Assembly: GCA_044425555.1 (NCBI GenBank) | Contig: JAWXVF010000160.1 | Coordinates: 1-5,381 of the forward strand | DNA: 5,381 nucleotides | Source of the DNA: JAWXVE01 sp044425555 | Lineage (GTDB): Bacteria > Bacillota > Clostridia > Lachnospirales > Lachnospiraceae | Reading direction: 5' to 3' | Shown here: positions 3,273 to 5,381 of the stretch, in pieces | Numbering within the stretch: the stretch's first letter is position 1 | Layout: each line of letters opens with the position of its first letter | Translations under genes and position numbers: made by a program | The notes under the pieces: generated by a model | Databases searched by the model: none | Seen by the model: the letters and a program-made list of their open reading frames with translations, nothing else | What the model was told of the DNA's origin: nothing

Positions 3273-5381
3273 TTAATCTCTATTTTTCAATAATTCTACA
3301 TATGAGATTTTGCTTAACTTCCGCATCAAAATAGATCGACTTAAACAATATGCTAGTACAATAATCCCTACAGATACCACATATAAATAAGCATCCATAT
3401 GACACGCAATTCCCACATTTACATCAAAGAACAGCAATGGAAATATTTGTTGGATTAAGACCATATTAATTGGTAATCCAATCAATATAGAAGCACACAC
3501 TACGTAGAACCCGCTCCCTAAATACATTTTCGCAATTTCTGTTCTATGAAATCCAAAGATCTTAACTAGTGAAATATTATTCTCTGAGCGTTCGATAATC
3601 ACCTTCATTAATAAAAATACAATTGCAACAAATATTATGATAGATGCTGCTATCATAATTGTAGAGATTACACCCACACTATCTTTCCACCCGACTGCCA
3701 TTTTCATAATATCAGATTTGTGCGTAATGGAATACACAGATTCATCTGCAATGTCAAGTTCTTCATTAGAGAATATGATATTATAGTATTCCGCTTCTTG
3801 CTCAAAACTTCTACACATTTCTTCTATGTTCATAAATACATACAGCCCATTGCTATAAGGCACAATGCCATCAATTATAAAGTCGTACTGTACCGTTCCA
3901 TCTTGCACCGTTAAAGTTTCTCCAATTTGATAGCCGAATTTCCTTGATACAGAATCGGATATGTAGATACCATTCTCACGCTTAACCTCTTGTGTAAATG
4001 CAAAAAAATCATTGCTTTCATCAATTCCCATAAACGTAATATCAAAATTAGACGCTTCCTCTAAGGTAAGGTTTTTAATATATCCAATCTGGCTCTTCTC
4101 TTGTTCTTCTATAAGTGGTGCATAAAGAGTATATACGTAATCGCTTGCAACTTCTGCTTCTATTAGTTGCGTGTAATGGTCTATGCTTGAAGGGATGGAT
4201 AGTCCTAATAATAAGATTAATACTGATAACATAATTCCAACAAACATTACTGCACATATTTTTAGTTCTTTTTGTATCTGTCTTATTTGAAACATTTTTG
4301 TAAAAGACATATTTTTGATTTTATATTCTCTTGTTGGTGGCATCTTTCTTTCTTTTTTAAGTAATCTAATTGGGCATTTTGATAACGCCTTCAAAAGGGC
4401 AATTCCATTAATAAGATAAGTTATTGTTGCTGGAAGAATCACCAAATACGCGACTACTACTATATTGCAATACACTTTATACTCCCCGTAAGAATATTCA
4501 GTTGAAGCAACCATCACAGGAGACATTCCTATTCCAAGTAGCACACCTACTATAGAAGCTACAAGTACTATAATACAAGGTAAACATTCAAAATGGTTAA
4601 CTAGTTTCCTTCGTTCATACCCTAATGCTGATAAAGTCCCTATGATTACACTATCTCTTCTCATTTGGTTCATGGAAAATACGGATAGCACAAATGCAAT
4701 TAGCACACTCAGTAATACGCCTTCGATTAACGCAATACTACGATTCATTGCTACATCATCAATTGCACCATTTACCCTTGGATTCTCATGGGCTTCTATC
4801 CATGAAACTACGTATAAATCACTCAATGCATCTTCTAAATCATCTTTATTAGAATTCTCCTTATATTGGTACGCATATGAGTAGACCATATCACCTAGTG
4901 AATCCCTTGTTTCTACCAACTCATTCATTTGCATATCAGTAACATATACAAGAGCAAACTGATCATCCGCATACAAATCACTTGTCTTCTTAAGTAATTG
5001 TGTATAATCCGAAGTAAATCCAAGACCAACCACTGTGTACACCTTCTCCATAATCAGAATTTCATCCTGTAGGTTCACCTGATTCATCTTAGCATATTGA
5101 TTGTCAATTACAACTTCATCATCATGACTTGGAAGAGTTCCCTCCACTAATTCAATCTGATTCATATACGTTCTAACTTGACTCATACGATAAGTTCTTT
5201 CACCTTGAGAGACATCAATGTACGATTTATCCTCCACTTGAATCACGTTCTCTAATGCATCTTGTTGCTCCTGTGTTATGGCCATAGCCGTATCAAAGCT
5301 TCCATCCTCCACATTCGTCTCTTCCCAAGCATGTTCCACCATATGAGTTACTGTATCCGCAGATACGATAAATGCACTTAT
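3273..5381 (-). CDS. ABC transporter permease with two FtsX domains, N-terminus outside window
   Basis: This is the last 702 codons of a leftward gene. The frame is open to the right edge (ISAFIVSADTVTH precedes the first in-window ATG at 5342), so that ATG is internal. Counted from it, residues 1-200 form an extracellular MacB-like domain including the family segment NVEDGSF. Three membrane helices follow near 203-225, 252-277 and 291-318 (first FtsX domain), then a basic linker, a helix near 361-383, a second extracellular domain (about 385-550), and three helices near 555-581, 606-632 and 650-668 (second FtsX domain). The gene ends YVELLKNRD with TAA. The missing part should be roughly one N-terminal helix and its cytoplasmic lead. 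Such permeases pair with an MacB/LolD-type ATPase, expected upstream beyond the right edge. They export or sense peptides, antibiotics or lipids; the substrate is not visible. No terminator is evident after the stop. Confidence 0.9.
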   Translation of the reverse strand: MSAFIVSADTVTHMVEHAWEETNVEDGSFDTAMAITQEQQDALENVIQVEDKSYIDVSQGERTYRMSQVRTYMNQIELVEGTLPSHDDEVVIDNQYAKMNQVNLQDEILIMEKVYTVVGLGFTSDYTQLLKKTSDLYADDQFALVYVTDMQMNELVETRDSLGDMVYSYAYQYKENSNKDDLEDALSDLYVVSWIEAHENPRVNGAIDDVAMNRSIALIEGVLLSVLIAFVLSVFSMNQMRRDSVIIGTLSALGYERRKLVNHFECLPCIIVLVASIVGVLLGIGMSPVMVASTEYSYGEYKVYCNIVVVAYLVILPATITYLINGIALLKALSKCPIRLLKKERKMPPTREYKIKNMSFTKMFQIRQIQKELKICAVMFVGIMLSVLILLLGLSIPSSIDHYTQLIEAEVASDYVYTLYAPLIEEQEKSQIGYIKNLTLEEASNFDITFMGIDESNDFFAFTQEVKRENGIYISDSVSRKFGYQIGETLTVQDGTVQYDFIIDGIVPYSNGLYVFMNIEEMCRSFEQEAEYYNIIFSNEELDIADESVYSITHKSDIMKMAVGWKDSVGVISTIMIAASIIIFVAIVFLLMKVIIERSENNISLVKIFGFHRTEIAKMYLGSGFYVVCASILIGLPINMVLIQQIFPLLFFDVNVGIACHMDAYLYVVSVGIIVLAYCLSRSILMRKLSKISYVELLKNRD

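Noticed and set aside
3720..3914. 64-codon plus-strand ORF
   Set aside because: Antisense to the second extracellular domain of the permease; no family resemblance.
4075..4257. 60-codon minus-strand ORF
   Set aside because: Alternative frame inside the permease gene, low-quality composition.
4642..4884. 80-codon plus-strand ORF
   Set aside because: Antisense to the permease, no ribosome-binding site or family match.
1..5381. CRISPR array, tRNA, rRNA or intact insertion sequence
   Set aside because: No regularly spaced repeats, tRNA-like cloverleaf, rRNA-like stretch or transposase with terminal inverted repeats was seen.

Overview
The window looks like a piece of chromosome from a low-GC Firmicute, most likely a clostridial or Lachnospiraceae-type anaerobe. 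The reasons are the AT-rich sequence, strong AAGGAGG-type Shine-Dalgarno sites, intrinsic terminators, and four protein families common in such genomes. The assignment rests on recognising protein families by eye, not on a database search.

Layout from left to right. (1) Positions 1-868, minus strand: the first 289 codons of an Rpn/YhgA-like recombination-promoting nuclease of the PD-(D/E)XK fold; its C-terminus runs off the left edge. Inside it is a perfect AGGAGG placed 8 nt before an in-frame ATG at the start of the C-terminal region. (2) Positions 869-1243: AT-rich, no gene, with one imperfect hairpin and a short direct repeat. (3) Positions 1244-1372, plus strand: an orphan Rpn C-terminal tail of 42 codons, a relic of a second Rpn gene, followed by a clear intrinsic terminator at 1386-1422. 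(4) Positions 1443-2057, minus strand: a complete gene of the L-2-amino-thiazoline-4-carboxylic acid (ATC) hydrolase family. (5) Positions 2058-2340: a divergent intergenic region with a small palindrome in the ATC-hydrolase leader and an extended -10 promoter facing right. (6) Positions 2341-3150, plus strand: a complete MBL-fold metallo-hydrolase. (7) Positions 3151-3272: a convergent gap with a 7-8 bp inverted repeat and a 38-codon open stretch in frame with the MBL stop. (8) Positions 3273-5381, minus strand: the last 702 codons of a large two-FtsX-domain ABC transporter permease whose N-terminus lies off the right edge.

The genes do not form one operon. The ATC-hydrolase and MBL genes are divergent neighbours that could share regulation. 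The permease probably belongs to an operon whose ATPase lies outside the window to the right. The most interesting part is the left end: an Rpn gene with a possible internal start for a small C-terminal product, next to an orphan Rpn C-terminal tail. Small C-terminal Rpn products have been reported to act as antitoxins of the full-length nuclease in Escherichia coli. No tRNA, rRNA, CRISPR array or intact insertion sequence was seen.
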